A stretch of DNA of 64,000 nt. Origin: Motacilla alba alba (lineage: Eukaryota > Chordata > Aves > Passeriformes > Motacillidae). The stretch lies in assembly GCF_015832195.1 (NCBI RefSeq), contig NC_052017.1, positions 77,687,801-77,751,800 on the forward strand, given 5' to 3'. Made by a program: the position numbers and the translations under genes. The notes beneath the pieces were generated by a model. The model saw nothing but the letters and a program-made list of their open reading frames with translations. It made no database searches and was not told the DNA's origin. This document shows, in pieces, positions 63,668 through 64,000 of this stretch; position 1 is the first letter of the stretch; every line of letters begins with the position of its first letter.

Positions 63668-64000
63668 ATAGAATCATAGAATCATTTAGCTTGCAAAAGG
63701 CCTCCAAGATCATTAAAAGTCCAACCTTTGACCTGATAACACCATGCCCACTAAACCGTATCATGGAATGCAATGTCTGTCTGTTTTTAGAACACTTCCA
63801 GGGATGGTGACTTCATGACTTCCCTGGGCAGCCTGTTCCACTGCTTAACCGCACTTTCAGTAAAGAAATTTTTCAGAATACTCAATCTAAACCTCCCCTG
63901 GCACACTTTGAGGCCATTTCCCCCTGTCCTGTTACTTAGCTGCCTGGGAGAAGAGACTGAGCCTCACCTCAACACAACGTCTATTTGGGTACTTGTAGAG
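63668..64000 (-). mobile_element. CR1 LINE 3' fragment, minus orientation, cut by the window edge
   Basis: It begins with ATAGAATCATAGAATCATTT, the reverse complement of the CR1 3'-terminal octamer microsatellite, so the true 3' end of the element is present. Then follow CCAAGATCATTAAAAGTCC, CCAGGGATGGTGACTTCATG, CCCTGGGCAGCCTGTTCCAC, CAGTAAAGAAATTTTTC, AATCTAAACCTCCCCTGGC and GCCATTTCCCCCTGTCCTG. The element continues past the right edge. It has the same orientation as FBXL7. Confidence 0.95.

Larger units (their letters stand above)
27991..64000 (-). other. FBXL7: large FBXL7 intron upstream of exon 3, running off the right edge
   Basis: Everything from the exon 3 acceptor to the right edge is read as one intron, because FBXL7 is known to span several hundred kilobases in mammals with very long introns before exon 3. 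I looked for the preceding coding exon, which should encode roughly residues 13-42 and end in a split G, and did not recognise it. This was an eye search and could miss a 90-base exon. The recognisable content is three young CR1 fragments, one ancient CR1 fragment, one tRNA-derived SINE, homopolymers and short microsatellites. Confidence 0.75.

Noticed and set aside
27991..64000. FBXL7 exon 2 (residues about 13-42)
   Set aside because: I looked on the minus strand for the expected Ser-rich segment ending in a split G and did not recognise it; it probably lies beyond the right edge.

Overview
The window looks like a piece of a bird chromosome, most likely from a passerine. Three things point there. 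The gene shown is a vertebrate gene split by introns. The interspersed repeats are avian CR1 LINE fragments, several ending in the ATTCTATG-type 3' microsatellite. A degraded tRNA-Ile-derived SINE with a CR1-like tail at about 33775-33905 matches the passerine TguSINE1 family as I remember it. There are no bacterial, viral or organellar genes, no operons and no CRISPR array. The background is AT-rich, with stop codons in every frame.

Only one gene can be supported firmly: FBXL7, on the minus strand, represented by its last two coding exons. Exon 3 (27379-27990) encodes the Ser/Thr-rich linker, the F-box and the first leucine-rich repeats. Exon 4 (22089-22825) encodes the remaining leucine-rich repeats and the stop codon. 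Splice sites and phase agree exactly (G|AT entering exon 3, G|GC between exons 3 and 4). The joined product covers residues 43-491 of the usual 491-residue protein with no frameshift or internal stop. The first two coding exons (about 42 residues) were not found and probably lie beyond position 64000. FBXL7 is the substrate-recognition subunit of an SCF (SKP1-CUL1-F-box) ubiquitin ligase.

Layout: 1-about 19330 is the 3' flank of FBXL7, with microsatellites, one young and one old CR1 fragment, a small perfect-looking palindrome at 7133-7190, and a possible unrecognised plus-strand exon at 2856-2980. About 19330-22088 is the presumed FBXL7 3' UTR, whose end is uncertain. 22826-27378 is the 4.55-kb intron between exons 3 and 4. 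From 27991 to the right edge is more than 36 kb of the large intron upstream of exon 3, holding three young CR1 fragments, one ancient CR1 fragment, the SINE, a 37-base A run and a small CpG cluster near 58390-58450.

No clearly undescribed system is visible. The best leads are the 7133-7190 palindrome (a TA-flanked miniature transposon or a short hairpin RNA), the candidate exon at 2856-2980, and the isolated CpG cluster inside the intron. Calls of family identity rest on recall of known sequences, because no database search could be run.
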